The position numbers were made by a program, and so were the translations under genes. Shown here one piece after another: positions 1 through 7,923 of a DNA stretch of 64,000 nucleotides. The number at the start of each line of letters is the position of its first letter. Position 1 is the stretch's first letter. Source of the stretch: Naasia sp. SYSU D00948 (lineage in GTDB: Bacteria > Actinomycetota > Actinomycetes > Actinomycetales > Microbacteriaceae). The notes beneath the pieces are model-generated. The model saw only the letters and a program-made list of their open reading frames with translations. It had not been told where the DNA came from and ran no database searches. Location: contig NZ_JAFMTA010000001.1 of assembly GCF_017916515.1 (NCBI RefSeq), positions 1,353,127 through 1,417,126 on the forward strand, given 5' to 3'.

Positions 1-370
1 GTGCGGTGCGGCTGTCGGCGTCGCCGAGGACGCTGACGGCGTTGCCGCTGACGGTGACCGGTGCGGTGACGACGGGCGCGACCTGGTTGCCGCCCGCGAT
101 GCTGCCCGAGCCGCTCGTGGTGGCCGATCCGGCGTCCGGCTGGTGCACCGGCGCGCCGGTGGCGGGCGCCGAGGCGGAGGCGTCGCCGAGCACGCTCACC
201 GCGTCGCCGGTGATGGTCACGGGCGCGTCCACGGACGGCAGGATCTGATTCCCGCCACCGATGCTTGCGGCTCCGTCCGTCCCGGCCGCGTTCGCGGCGC
301 ACGTGCCGGCGAGGCTCAGCCCGCCGGTGACGAGGACGAAGAGCAGTCCCCGATAGAGGCTTGTCGACAT
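1..370 (-). CDS. Chaplin-like secreted protein (3' end cut by window edge)
   Basis: Reading leftwards from the ATG at 368-370, 123 codons are open up to the window edge. The product starts with a Sec-type signal (MSTSLYRGLLFVLVTGG...) ending near CAANAAG. It then shows two copies of a chaplin-like unit: GGGNQ, an APVT segment, and G(D/N)AVSVLGDA, separated by an Ala/Thr/Pro linker. Chaplins are small amphipathic proteins that coat aerial structures of Streptomyces; related repeats occur in Microbacteriaceae, where the role is less clear. The cysteines typical of short chaplins are absent from the visible repeats. More repeats may lie beyond the edge. The Ala-rich exported protein gene lies 92 bases upstream on the same strand. 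Confidence 0.75.
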   Translation of the reverse strand, partial: MSTSLYRGLLFVLVTGGLSLAGTCAANAAGTDGAASIGGGNQILPSVDAPVTITGDAVSVLGDASASAPATGAPVHQPDAGSATTSGSGSIAGGNQVAPVVTAPVTVSGNAVSVLGDADSRTA

Positions 371-462
371 GGTGGTACTCCTGATCTGTTGACGAAGAAG
401 GGGATGACCTGCGGCGGATCGCCGCAGCACTCGAGAACGGCGGAGAGCGCCGTCATCCCTCG

Positions 463-1269
463 TCAGTCAGGAGTGGAGGAGAGGTCTCCGGCAGGAGAGG
501 CAGGAAGCCCATCTGGCGTTTCGGCCGTGGCGAGGCCGGTCGTGCGCGGGAGGACCCGGCCGGTGTCGAGGACCGCCCACGCAGCGAAGGCCGGCGCCGA
601 ACCCAGGGCGGAGTGGAGGGGAGCCGGCGTGCCACCGGGCGTCGCCGGCGCCCAGGGCGCCTGGGCCGGGGCCTCGAGGACCGCGTCCTGCGCCGGGACC
701 GCCGACGGGATGCCCGAGCTCCGCTGAGTCCGCTCCGCGGCGGCGGCGGCGGCAGGCGCCGGCTCCTGCAGGGGGGCGGTCGCCGAGGCGGCGGGAGCGG
801 ACGATTCGACGGAATTCCCCGCGTCCGGCAGCGCCACGGGAATCGGGGTCTCGAGCTCGGGCTGCGGCACCGTGACGGCCTCGTCGAGCACTGCGCCCAC
901 CGTCTCGGTCGCCTCACCTGCGACGGTGTCGACCACGCCCACAGCGGCAGGAACGGTCGCGATGACGGCGGGGACGGTCGCGATCACGGCGGGCACGGCG
1001 GCCTCCGCGGAGGGCAGAGCCTCCACCGCGGCAGCGCCGGCATCGACGACCGCTGCGCCGGCATCCACGACGGCGGCGAGCTCCGCGGCGGCCGGCAGCG
1101 GGGCGGCGGCGACGGGCTCGGAGAGGTCATCCAGCACGTCCAGCTCGGTGGCGGACGCGGGCGACCCTCCGAGCAGGAGGGCCGCGAGGACCCAGGCTGC
1201 GGCGAGCGCGAGAGCGGCGAGCAGCAGGCGCAGCAGGTGCGGACTTCTGCCGTGCACCGACTCTTCCAT
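463..1269 (-). CDS. Ala/Pro/Val-rich exported protein, function unknown
   Basis: The protein begins with a short polar head and one hydrophobic segment (LLRLLLAALALAAAWVLAALLL) followed by ASAT, consistent with a signal peptide or N-terminal anchor. The rest is low-complexity Ala/Val/Pro/Glu sequence with short internal repeats such as VDAGAAVVDAG and VIATVPAVIATVPA. No enzyme motif or sorting signal is visible. I chose the ATG at 1269 because a G-rich ribosome-binding stretch lies just upstream; a GTG at 1278 would add three residues. The gene is upstream of the chaplin-like gene on the same strand, so a cell-surface role is likely but unproven. Confidence 0.6.
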   Translation of the reverse strand: MEESVHGRSPHLLRLLLAALALAAAWVLAALLLGGSPASATELDVLDDLSEPVAAAPLPAAAELAAVVDAGAAVVDAGAAAVEALPSAEAAVPAVIATVPAVIATVPAAVGVVDTVAGEATETVGAVLDEAVTVPQPELETPIPVALPDAGNSVESSAPAASATAPLQEPAPAAAAAAERTQRSSGIPSAVPAQDAVLEAPAQAPWAPATPGGTPAPLHSALGSAPAFAAWAVLDTGRVLPRTTGLATAETPDGLPASPAGDLSSTPD

Positions 1270-1362
1270 TGCGCTCACCCCCCGGTTGCTGGCGCTGTGC
1301 CGAGAAAGCTAAGCCCCAGCAGAACGGTCCGTCTACCCCTGGAGGCCGGAGCGCTTCTCCGG

Positions 1363-1392
1363 TTGCGCGCGGAATGCATCCCTGCCTATAGT
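1363..1392 (+). promoter_or_regulatory. Possible promoter ahead of the antiporter gene
   Basis: TTGCGC at 1363-1368 and TATAGT at 1387-1392 are separated by 18 bases in the divergent intergenic region. The -10 match is good and the -35 match weak. It would give a leader of about 160 bases to the gene at 1562. This is inference from consensus only. Confidence 0.3.
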
Positions 1393-1561
1393 TCGCGATT
1401 CCGTGGATGTCGACGTGTCGAGGATCGGATTTCCGCGCTTCTCTGCAGACTGGGAACTTTCGCCCTGGGTGCTCCGGAGCTCTCTCCTGCGGGTCCCGAG
1501 CCTGCCGCGCTGCCCGCTTCACCCCTAGTGTGTGGTCGTGAGACCGCCGCTGGAGACGATC

Positions 1562-2752
1562 ATGCTGTTCGCCGCCATCGCGGCGGTGTCGCCGATCCTC
1601 GGCTCGATCTTCGGCCGGGCCGCGCAGGTGCCGCTCGTCGTGTTCGAGATCCTCCTCGGGATCCTCTTCGGACCGGCGGTGCTCGGCTGGATCACGGTCA
1701 ACGAGTTCACGACGTTCCTCGCCGCCGTCGGGCTGGCGACGCTCTTCTTCCTGGCCGGCAACGAGATCGACTTCAGCGCACTCCGAAGCCGCGCGACCGG
1801 TGCGGCGGTGCTCGGCTGGGTCATCTCGCTCGTCGCGGGGCTCGGGCTCGGCCTCCTCATCGGGGGGTCGCTGGCCGCGGCGGTGTTCATCGGCATCGCC
1901 CTGACGACCACCTCGCTCGGCGCGATCCTGCCGCTGCTCCGCGACGCAGGCGAGACGCGCACGCCGTTCGGCCGATCCATCGTGACCATCGGCGCCGTGG
2001 GAGAGTTCGCGCCGCTCGTCGCCATCTCGCTGTTCCTCAGCGGGCGCAGCCCCCTCACGGCCGGGGTCATCCTGATCGGGTTCGTCATCGTCACCGCCGT
2101 GGCGATCGTCGTCGCCGCGCGCGGTCCGTATCCCCAGCTGCACGGCCTGATCAGCGCGACGCTCCACACGAGCGGTCAGTTCGCCGTCCGGCTCGCGCTC
2201 GGGATCCTCGCCGCGCTCACGTGCCTCAGCATCGCCCTCGGCATCGACATGCTCATCGGTGCCTTCGCCGCCGGAGTCCTCGCCCGCGTGCTCCTGTCCG
2301 CCGCCCCCCAGGAGGAGCGCGAGGGAGTCGAGAGCAAGCTCGAGGCCGTCGGCTTCGGCTTCCTGGTGCCCATCTTCTTCATCAACACCGGCGTCACGTT
2401 CCCGCTCGATGAGCTCTTCGGCGACGTGCGGGTCCTGCTCCTGCTGCCTCTGTTCCTCGTCCTGATGCTGCTCGTGCGGGGCGTTCCCGCCCTGCTCGGC
2501 GCCGCGACGCGCAGCCACTGGGACCGCGGCGCCGCGGTCCTCCTCACCGCGACCGGGCTGCCGATCATCGTGGCGGTGACGAATCTCGGCGTCGAGGCCA
2601 AGGACCTGAGCGCCGGCATGGCGGCCGCCCTCGTCGGCGCCGGGATGCTGTCCGTGCTCCTGTTCCCCCTGGTGGGACTCGCCCTGCGCGGCCGCGGTGT
2701 CCGGGGGACGGCGCCCGCCCTGGTGCAGGACCCGGCCGCGACCGAGGGATGA
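1562..2752 (+). CDS. CPA2-family monovalent cation:proton antiporter
   Basis: The 396-residue protein is hydrophobic from end to end with about eleven to thirteen membrane segments, as expected for the membrane part of the CPA2 (KefB/GerN-like) Na+/H+ or K+/H+ antiporters. Supporting segments are the N-terminal AAVSPILGSIFGRAAQVPLVVFEILLGILFGP and the acidic FFLAGNEIDF region. The cytoplasmic TrkA-N domain of full-length KefB proteins is missing. The start at 1562 has GGAG seven bases upstream and begins directly in the first helix; GTG codons at 1532 and 1538 are alternatives. It would exchange Na+ or K+ for protons in the cytoplasmic membrane. The ion cannot be told from sequence. Confidence 0.85.
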   Translation: MLFAAIAAVSPILGSIFGRAAQVPLVVFEILLGILFGPAVLGWITVNEFTTFLAAVGLATLFFLAGNEIDFSALRSRATGAAVLGWVISLVAGLGLGLLIGGSLAAAVFIGIALTTTSLGAILPLLRDAGETRTPFGRSIVTIGAVGEFAPLVAISLFLSGRSPLTAGVILIGFVIVTAVAIVVAARGPYPQLHGLISATLHTSGQFAVRLALGILAALTCLSIALGIDMLIGAFAAGVLARVLLSAAPQEEREGVESKLEAVGFGFLVPIFFINTGVTFPLDELFGDVRVLLLLPLFLVLMLLVRGVPALLGAATRSHWDRGAAVLLTATGLPIIVAVTNLGVEAKDLSAGMAAALVGAGMLSVLLFPLVGLALRGRGVRGTAPALVQDPAATEG

Positions 2753-2826
2753 CCGGGAAGCGCATCGCCGACGCAGGCGGCGCTCGCGGCTGGAAGGATC
2801 GGGCTCACGGATCGGCGGGAGGCGGC

Positions 2827-3279
2827 ATGGACGGGCGGCGGACCTACACGCGGAGCGAGATCGACAGGGTGCGGCTGGTCATCGGGTCGCAGCTCGAGGC
2901 GTACCGGGAGCTGACCCGGGCGGTGCGGGCTGCGGATGTCGGCGACGTGCAGCCGTCCCTCGCCGAGTTCGAGCATCTGCTCTTCAACACCCTCGCCCTC
3001 GCCCTCGATCGTCCGTTCGTGCACAGGGTGCGGACGGGGACCGGCGCGGGGCCGAGTCCGCTCGACGAGCTGGAGGTCATCTGCGATTCCCTGCTCCGCG
3101 ACGGCGTGCTCCGGCCCGGTCTGCCCGGATACTCGCCCGGGTCGTCGATCACCGGACTCCCCGAGGGCGAGCACATCCGGCTGTCGGCGGAGCAGTTCGA
3201 GCGCCTCGCCGAAGCGGTCTTCGCCGAGCTCGAGGAGAGGTTCGCGGAGGAGGGGCCGGCGGGTCCGCCGTCCTCCTGA
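2827..3279 (+). CDS. Conserved hypothetical protein, 150 residues
   Basis: A soluble, mostly helical, acidic protein that I do not recognise as a named family. It opens MDGRRTYTRSEIDRVRLVIGSQ and contains FEHLLFNTLALALDRPFVHRV and a C-terminal EQFERLAEAVFAELEERF helix. The ATG at 2827 has GGGAGG about ten bases upstream; an earlier in-frame ATG at 2749 overlaps the antiporter stop and would add a low-complexity extension. It lies 74 bases after the antiporter gene and could be co-transcribed with it. No function can be assigned. Confidence 0.6.
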   Translation: MDGRRTYTRSEIDRVRLVIGSQLEAYRELTRAVRAADVGDVQPSLAEFEHLLFNTLALALDRPFVHRVRTGTGAGPSPLDELEVICDSLLRDGVLRPGLPGYSPGSSITGLPEGEHIRLSAEQFERLAEAVFAELEERFAEEGPAGPPSS

Positions 3280-3386
3280 CGCACGCGGGACGAACGCCCT
3301 TGAACGCCCGCCCGTCCCGGTCCTAGCTTGTGCGGTGATGCGACCCCTCCTCCCAGGGTCTGCGCCGCCGTGCGATCGGAGGACGA

Positions 3387-4619
3387 ATGGGCGTTTCGGA
3401 GGATGCGGACATCGTCGTGGTCGGCGGGGGGCCGGTCGGTCTCGCGACCGCCGCGCTCCTCGGCCGGCTGGGTCACGACGTGCTCGTGCTCGAGCAGCGA
3501 CCGGAGCCCGTGCCCCCGGACGAGTCGCGCGCGATCACCTGGATGCCCGAGGGCCTCCTGCTCGCGGATCACCTCGGCATCCACGATCGGCTCGCGCAGC
3601 GGGCGGTCGTGCGCACCGCGCACGAGTTCCGCCGGTCGCCGGGGGGAGGGCCGCTGCTCACCCTCCATCTCGACCGGATGCGGCACCGGCATCCCTACTC
3701 GCTGAACCTGGCGCAGCACGACACCGAGGTGGTGCTGGAGGCCGCCGCGCAGGCCGTGCCCGGCGTCCGTGTCCTCCGCGGCTTCACGGTGAAGTCGGTG
3801 TCCCAGGACGCGACGGGCGTGGAGATTCGAGGCATCGCCGCGTCGGGAGCCGCCGACGGAGCACGGGCCCGGTTCGGCGTCGTCGCGGACGGCGCCGGTA
3901 GCACCAGGCGGGGCGGGGCCGCCATGCTCCACGTCGCCCAGCGCTTCCGGGACTACGGCACCTACAGCGCGGTCGCCGACGTCGAGCTCGCGTCGGACCC
4001 CGACCGCAACGACCGCTCCTGGATCGCCCTCGACCCGCGCCGACCGCTCGGCGCCTTCGCCTTCGGGCCGCGACGCTGGCGGCTCGTCTACCGCGTGGAG
4101 GGCGAGGAGGAGCGGCTCCGCGCCGTCGAGCCGGACTTCGTCGAGCGCATGCTGCGGCGGGCATACCCGGACGCCGTCCTGACCCGTCACCTGTGGGCGA
4201 GCACGTTCCGCCTCGGGCAGGGACAGGCGCTCCGCTACGCGTCGGGCCGCTGGGTCCTCGTGGGCGATGCCGCGCACGCGATGGGGCCGAGCGCGGGTGC
4301 CGGGATGATGGTGGGCCTCCTCGGCGCCTGGCGTCTGGAGGACGCTCTGCGCCGGCACGGCCTTGACGCGTGGGAGCGCGCCGTCGCGGAGTACGCCGAG
4401 GGTCAGCGGGCGGCCTCCGAGCGGGTCCAGTCGGCCAACGCGCTGATCTTCCGCAACATCGCGCTGCGCAATCCCGCGCTCGCCGCCGCGCGGTCGACCG
4501 GGCTGTGGCTGGCCGGCCACCTCTCCCCGGCGGGCATGCGGATGACGCGGCGGGAGACCCTCGCCGGTCTCGCGCCCGAGGTGACCGAGGCCGAGAAGCT
4601 CGCGGTTCCGAGGTCCTGA
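3387..4619 (+). CDS. FAD-dependent monooxygenase (PHBH/UbiH-like)
   Basis: The N-terminus carries the dinucleotide-binding motif GGGPVG (residues 13-18) with the acidic end of the second strand at VLVLEQRPE. The second FAD motif, VLVGDAAHAMGPSAGAGMM, starts near residue 290. Length (410 residues) and motif order fit class A flavoprotein monooxygenases, which hydroxylate aromatic or polyketide-like substrates using NAD(P)H and O2. The substrate is unknown, as no pathway genes surround it. The start has GGAGG a few bases upstream. A small membrane protein gene follows 14 bases downstream. Confidence 0.85.
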   Translation: MGVSEDADIVVVGGGPVGLATAALLGRLGHDVLVLEQRPEPVPPDESRAITWMPEGLLLADHLGIHDRLAQRAVVRTAHEFRRSPGGGPLLTLHLDRMRHRHPYSLNLAQHDTEVVLEAAAQAVPGVRVLRGFTVKSVSQDATGVEIRGIAASGAADGARARFGVVADGAGSTRRGGAAMLHVAQRFRDYGTYSAVADVELASDPDRNDRSWIALDPRRPLGAFAFGPRRWRLVYRVEGEEERLRAVEPDFVERMLRRAYPDAVLTRHLWASTFRLGQGQALRYASGRWVLVGDAAHAMGPSAGAGMMVGLLGAWRLEDALRRHGLDAWERAVAEYAEGQRAASERVQSANALIFRNIALRNPALAAARSTGLWLAGHLSPAGMRMTRRETLAGLAPEVTEAEKLAVPRS

Positions 4620-4633
4620 GGTAAGGAGCGGAC

Positions 4634-5059
4634 GTGTCGACAGGCAGAGGCGACTGGTTCGGCCCGGAGCCGGTGCGCGGGCGCGGCGTGGCGCAGGTCG
4701 CCGCCCTGGTCGCGCTCGTCCTCACCGGGGTGGTGCTCATCGCCCTGCCCGACCGCGACGACCGCGTGTTCACGCTGAGTCCCGAGCACGGACCGGCGCC
4801 GCTCGACCTCGTCGGCTCGATCCTGGTGACCGCCGGGTGGCTCGGCATCGTCGCGCGGCCGCTCGTCGCTCGCCGCCGGGTGGGCGGACGGGCCGGCAGG
4901 AGGGCGCTGTCGGTCTGCCTGTTCGCCGCAGGGGTCGGGGTGGGCCTGATCGCGGCGTCGATCTTCTCGCAGCTCAGCTGGTGGTGGGCGGTGGGGGCGG
5001 CCATCCTCGTGGCCGTCCAGCTGTACTTCGTCGCCCTCTCGATCCCGCCGCGGGGCTAG
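4634..5059 (+). CDS. Small integral membrane protein, function unknown
   Basis: A 141-residue protein with four predicted hydrophobic segments, including VAALVALVLTGVVLIAL and VGAAILVAVQLYFVALSI. The GTG start at 4634 is preceded by AAGGAG. No conserved catalytic residue or named domain is recognised. It follows the monooxygenase gene closely and its stop codon overlaps, in antisense, the stop codon of the 868-residue membrane protein, so the two transcription units are tail to tail with no room for a terminator. Confidence 0.6.
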   Translation: MSTGRGDWFGPEPVRGRGVAQVAALVALVLTGVVLIALPDRDDRVFTLSPEHGPAPLDLVGSILVTAGWLGIVARPLVARRRVGGRAGRRALSVCLFAAGVGVGLIAASIFSQLSWWWAVGAAILVAVQLYFVALSIPPRG

Positions 5060-7662
5060 ACCCGGGAGAGGACCTCCTCGAGCGCTGCGCGGTACTGGGA
5101 CACCTCGAAGTAGTCCGAGTGGGTCGCGACCCGCTCGTACGGGCCGGGGAGCAGCTCGGCCGCACCGCGGTCGACCACGTTCGCGACGTCGCTGTAGCTG
5201 TGCACGGGGAAGCCGAGGAAGTCGGTGCGCCGCCACAGGTTCACCCAGGCCGGTGCCCCCTTCGTGGTGAGCAGCCGGGTCAGCGTGGGGGACGTCCCGG
5301 GCCCGCGGAACGTCTCCTTGCGGCCCTTCTCGTCACGGGCGATCGTGCGCAGCCAGGGGTCCGCGCCGAGCAGCGACGGGCGCAGGCAGGACCGGGTCCC
5401 GAGCACCCGGGGACCGAACAGCTCCGGGAAGAACCGGCCGAAGTACGGCCGGGGCTGCGCCCCGTAGGTGAGCAGCCCGACGTCGTGCAGGGGGGCGTCC
5501 TCCGCCGCGTACCGCGCGAACAGCGTCGAGATCGCGAGGACGACGCCCATGCTGTGCGCGGAGACGATGACCCGCCGCCGCAGGAGAGAGGGCTCCTGGA
5601 GCCAGGTGCGGATCCGGTCGTCGAGCTCCGGGACGGCGCGCTCGGCGTACGAGGGCGGCCCGAACGGGTGACCGGCCCGCGGGAGGAAGCAGAGGAGGTC
5701 CCACAGCACCGCGACCGGTCGCTCCTTGCGCGTCAGGGCGTTGGCCGCCACGGCGCCGAGCGCCGCGAGCGCGACCGCGCCGAGCATCGTGATCGCGACG
5801 CCCGACGCCCCCCGCAGCACCTGCTCGGACAGCTCGGGAGGGTCGTAGGCGGAGACCGCCGCCGGCCCCACCTGCATGTCGACGACGAGGGTCGCCGCGA
5901 GCCCGGCTCCGATCGCCATCGCGAGCAGGCCGAGCACGGGCTCGACTCGGTGGGCCAGGGCCGCGAATCTCCGCGCTCGCAGCACCCGGACCTCCACCCG
6001 GTTCTCGGTCGGGTCCTGCTGCGGCCGGCCGCCCGCGTAGGTGCGCAGCGGCGCGACCTCGCGTCCGCCGTCCCGGACCGGCGCGGACTTCAGGCGGGTC
6101 AGCCGCGTCATGCTCGTGAGCGCCGCGAGGCCGACGGCGACCGCGACCACGAGCACGATGCCGAGGAGCACGACGCCGAACTCGGCGTACACGTCCCCCC
6201 GCTCGACGGCGGACAGCCCGAGCCAGGCTCGGGTCCCGACGACGAGGAGGCTCGCGAGGACCATCGCGGCTCCGAGCGAGAGCAGGAGGACGACGCCCGG
6301 TCCCGTTCCGTGCCACCCGGTCCGGGCGTGCTCCGAGCGGGAGCGGGCGCCGGCCACGACCACGATCAGCAGCTGCGCGGCGACCGCAAGGCCGGCCAGC
6401 GCCTGCCACAGGGGGTTCAGGAGCTCGCCCGGCAGCAGGTACGGGAGGACGAGGAGCGCCAGGGCGGAACCGAGGAGCGCCGCGGACACGGCGGTCGGGA
6501 CCCCGCGACGCCACCCCAGGGCGGCCAGGGCGATCGCGAGGAGCAGGGCGATCAGGATCTGCGGCGCCACGACCAGGCCGAGGAACGGCTGGGCCGGCGG
6601 CTCCTCGGCCGGAGGGACCGCGCTCGCGATGCCCGCGAGCAGGAAGAGCAGGATCGCGGTGACGAGGAGGCGACCCGCATGGGCGCGCCGGCGCCGCACG
6701 ATGTCCGTGCGACCCGGGGTCTCCGAGGCCGCCGCGAGCACGACCACGACGATGACCAGCGCGAGCGCGGCGAGGAGCCCTGCGAGGACCGCGAGCGGGG
6801 AGGAGGAGAGGACCCGCTCGGGCAGCAGGCATCCGTTGAGGAGGAAGGTCGCGGGCCGTGCGCAGCCCTCCAGCGGGGAGAACACCCGGTCCCACGCGAG
6901 CAGCACGGCGAGCAGCAGCAGCACGGCCGCGAAGTGGAGGCGCTCGGTGGTGGGCCCGATGCGCGCCTTCGACCAGAACCCCGGAGTGGCGAGCGTCGGC
7001 ACGGACTCCACGCGCTCGGCGGCGAGCGTCCCCGCCATCCGGCTGACGCTCGCCTCGTACTGCACGCGGCCGCGCCGCGCGACGACGTAGATGAGGAGCA
7101 TGGCGGCGAGCGGGACGAGCGCGAGGAGCGCGATCCGCTGTCCTCGCGTCAGAGCGTCGAGCGGTGACAGGACGGGTGCGAGCGGGGCGCACGCCTCGTC
7201 CGTCGAGAAGCACTGGACGGCCACGAGGTCGAACGCGACCGTCGCCAGCGCCGCGACGTAGAGAAGGGTGAGGCCGAGGCCGAAGATGCGGAGCAGGACG
7301 GCGCCGCGGCCGGGCCGCCAGGCGTTCGGGTTCGGCTGGGGCTCCATCCGCCGCGTCCAATACGCGACGTTGCAGAGCCCGAACGGCAGCACGAAGAGCC
7401 AGCCGATGTGGACCGCGAGCTGGCCGAGCAGCGGGAGCGGCCCGCCCCCCGTGCGGGCGAGCAGGCCCCACGAGTACGCCTCGCGATGCACGTTCGGCGG
7501 GGTGTCCGCAGTCTCGCGCCGCGCGGCCCAGAAGCCGCCCAGCGAGTCGCCGGCCACCTGGCGGACCTGGGAGGCCGGCACGCCGAGCATCGACGACGGC
7601 AGAGCGTTCTTGACTCCGTGCACACGCAGCTCGAGCACGGGCCGCAGGAGGGGTTTCGGCAC
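5056..7662 (-). CDS. Large membrane protein with split serine-hydrolase-like ends
   Basis: 868 residues. The N-terminus has LELRVHGVKN, resembling the strand plus His-Gly oxyanion turn of alpha/beta hydrolases. A long central part (about residues 80-640) holds many hydrophobic segments. The C-terminal soluble part has RRRVIVSAHSMGVVLA, a nucleophile-elbow-like AHSMG, then RRTDFLGFPV and VATHSDYF, which supply an Asp and a His in the canonical order. Related large actinobacterial membrane proteins with an N-terminal RVHGV motif exist but have no known function. The GTG start at 7662 has GGGGAG upstream. I infer a membrane-anchored lipase or esterase; the activity and the folding of the two halves together are unproven. 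Confidence 0.65.
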   Translation of the reverse strand: MPKPLLRPVLELRVHGVKNALPSSMLGVPASQVRQVAGDSLGGFWAARRETADTPPNVHREAYSWGLLARTGGGPLPLLGQLAVHIGWLFVLPFGLCNVAYWTRRMEPQPNPNAWRPGRGAVLLRIFGLGLTLLYVAALATVAFDLVAVQCFSTDEACAPLAPVLSPLDALTRGQRIALLALVPLAAMLLIYVVARRGRVQYEASVSRMAGTLAAERVESVPTLATPGFWSKARIGPTTERLHFAAVLLLLAVLLAWDRVFSPLEGCARPATFLLNGCLLPERVLSSSPLAVLAGLLAALALVIVVVVLAAASETPGRTDIVRRRRAHAGRLLVTAILLFLLAGIASAVPPAEEPPAQPFLGLVVAPQILIALLLAIALAALGWRRGVPTAVSAALLGSALALLVLPYLLPGELLNPLWQALAGLAVAAQLLIVVVAGARSRSEHARTGWHGTGPGVVLLLSLGAAMVLASLLVVGTRAWLGLSAVERGDVYAEFGVVLLGIVLVVAVAVGLAALTSMTRLTRLKSAPVRDGGREVAPLRTYAGGRPQQDPTENRVEVRVLRARRFAALAHRVEPVLGLLAMAIGAGLAATLVVDMQVGPAAVSAYDPPELSEQVLRGASGVAITMLGAVALAALGAVAANALTRKERPVAVLWDLLCFLPRAGHPFGPPSYAERAVPELDDRIRTWLQEPSLLRRRVIVSAHSMGVVLAISTLFARYAAEDAPLHDVGLLTYGAQPRPYFGRFFPELFGPRVLGTRSCLRPSLLGADPWLRTIARDEKGRKETFRGPGTSPTLTRLLTTKGAPAWVNLWRRTDFLGFPVHSYSDVANVVDRGAAELLPGPYERVATHSDYFEVSQYRAALEEVLSRV

Positions 7663-7885
7663 GCGGACTCCCCACGTCGGATGCGCCGGACGTTACTCGC
7701 GGGCGGGCCCCTTGTCGAGGGCACCCTCGAGGACCCCGCTCGCCGGTCGGTCACGGCGTGCGGCGACCGCCCTGCCGCGTGCCGTCCGATGCCGTCGCCC
7801 CGATCGTGTCCGCATTTCCGGGGACACGGGGTGTCACCCGAACTGGGCGTGGCTCGGGGGCAGGAGGCGTGGGTAGTGTCGCCCT

Positions 7886-7905
7886 GCACACGTGGGGGCG
7901 TGTGC
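7886..7905. repeat. Inverted repeat in the leader of the GT2 gene
   Basis: GCACACG (7886-7892) and CGTGTGC (7899-7905) form perfect 7-base arms around a six-base G-rich centre, ending 18 bases before the start codon at 7924. It could be an operator or a short leader hairpin controlling the GT2/partner-switching operon. No regulator can be named. Confidence 0.4.
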
Positions 7906-7923
7906 GGAACGCTGGGGGGCGGC

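Noticed and set aside
4837-7167. Long open frame on the + strand, antisense to the 868-residue membrane protein
   Set aside because: Composition is Arg/Gly/Glu/Asp-rich without hydrophobic core or motifs, typical of the complementary frame of a GC-rich gene; the minus-strand frame has coherent membrane segments and catalytic motifs.
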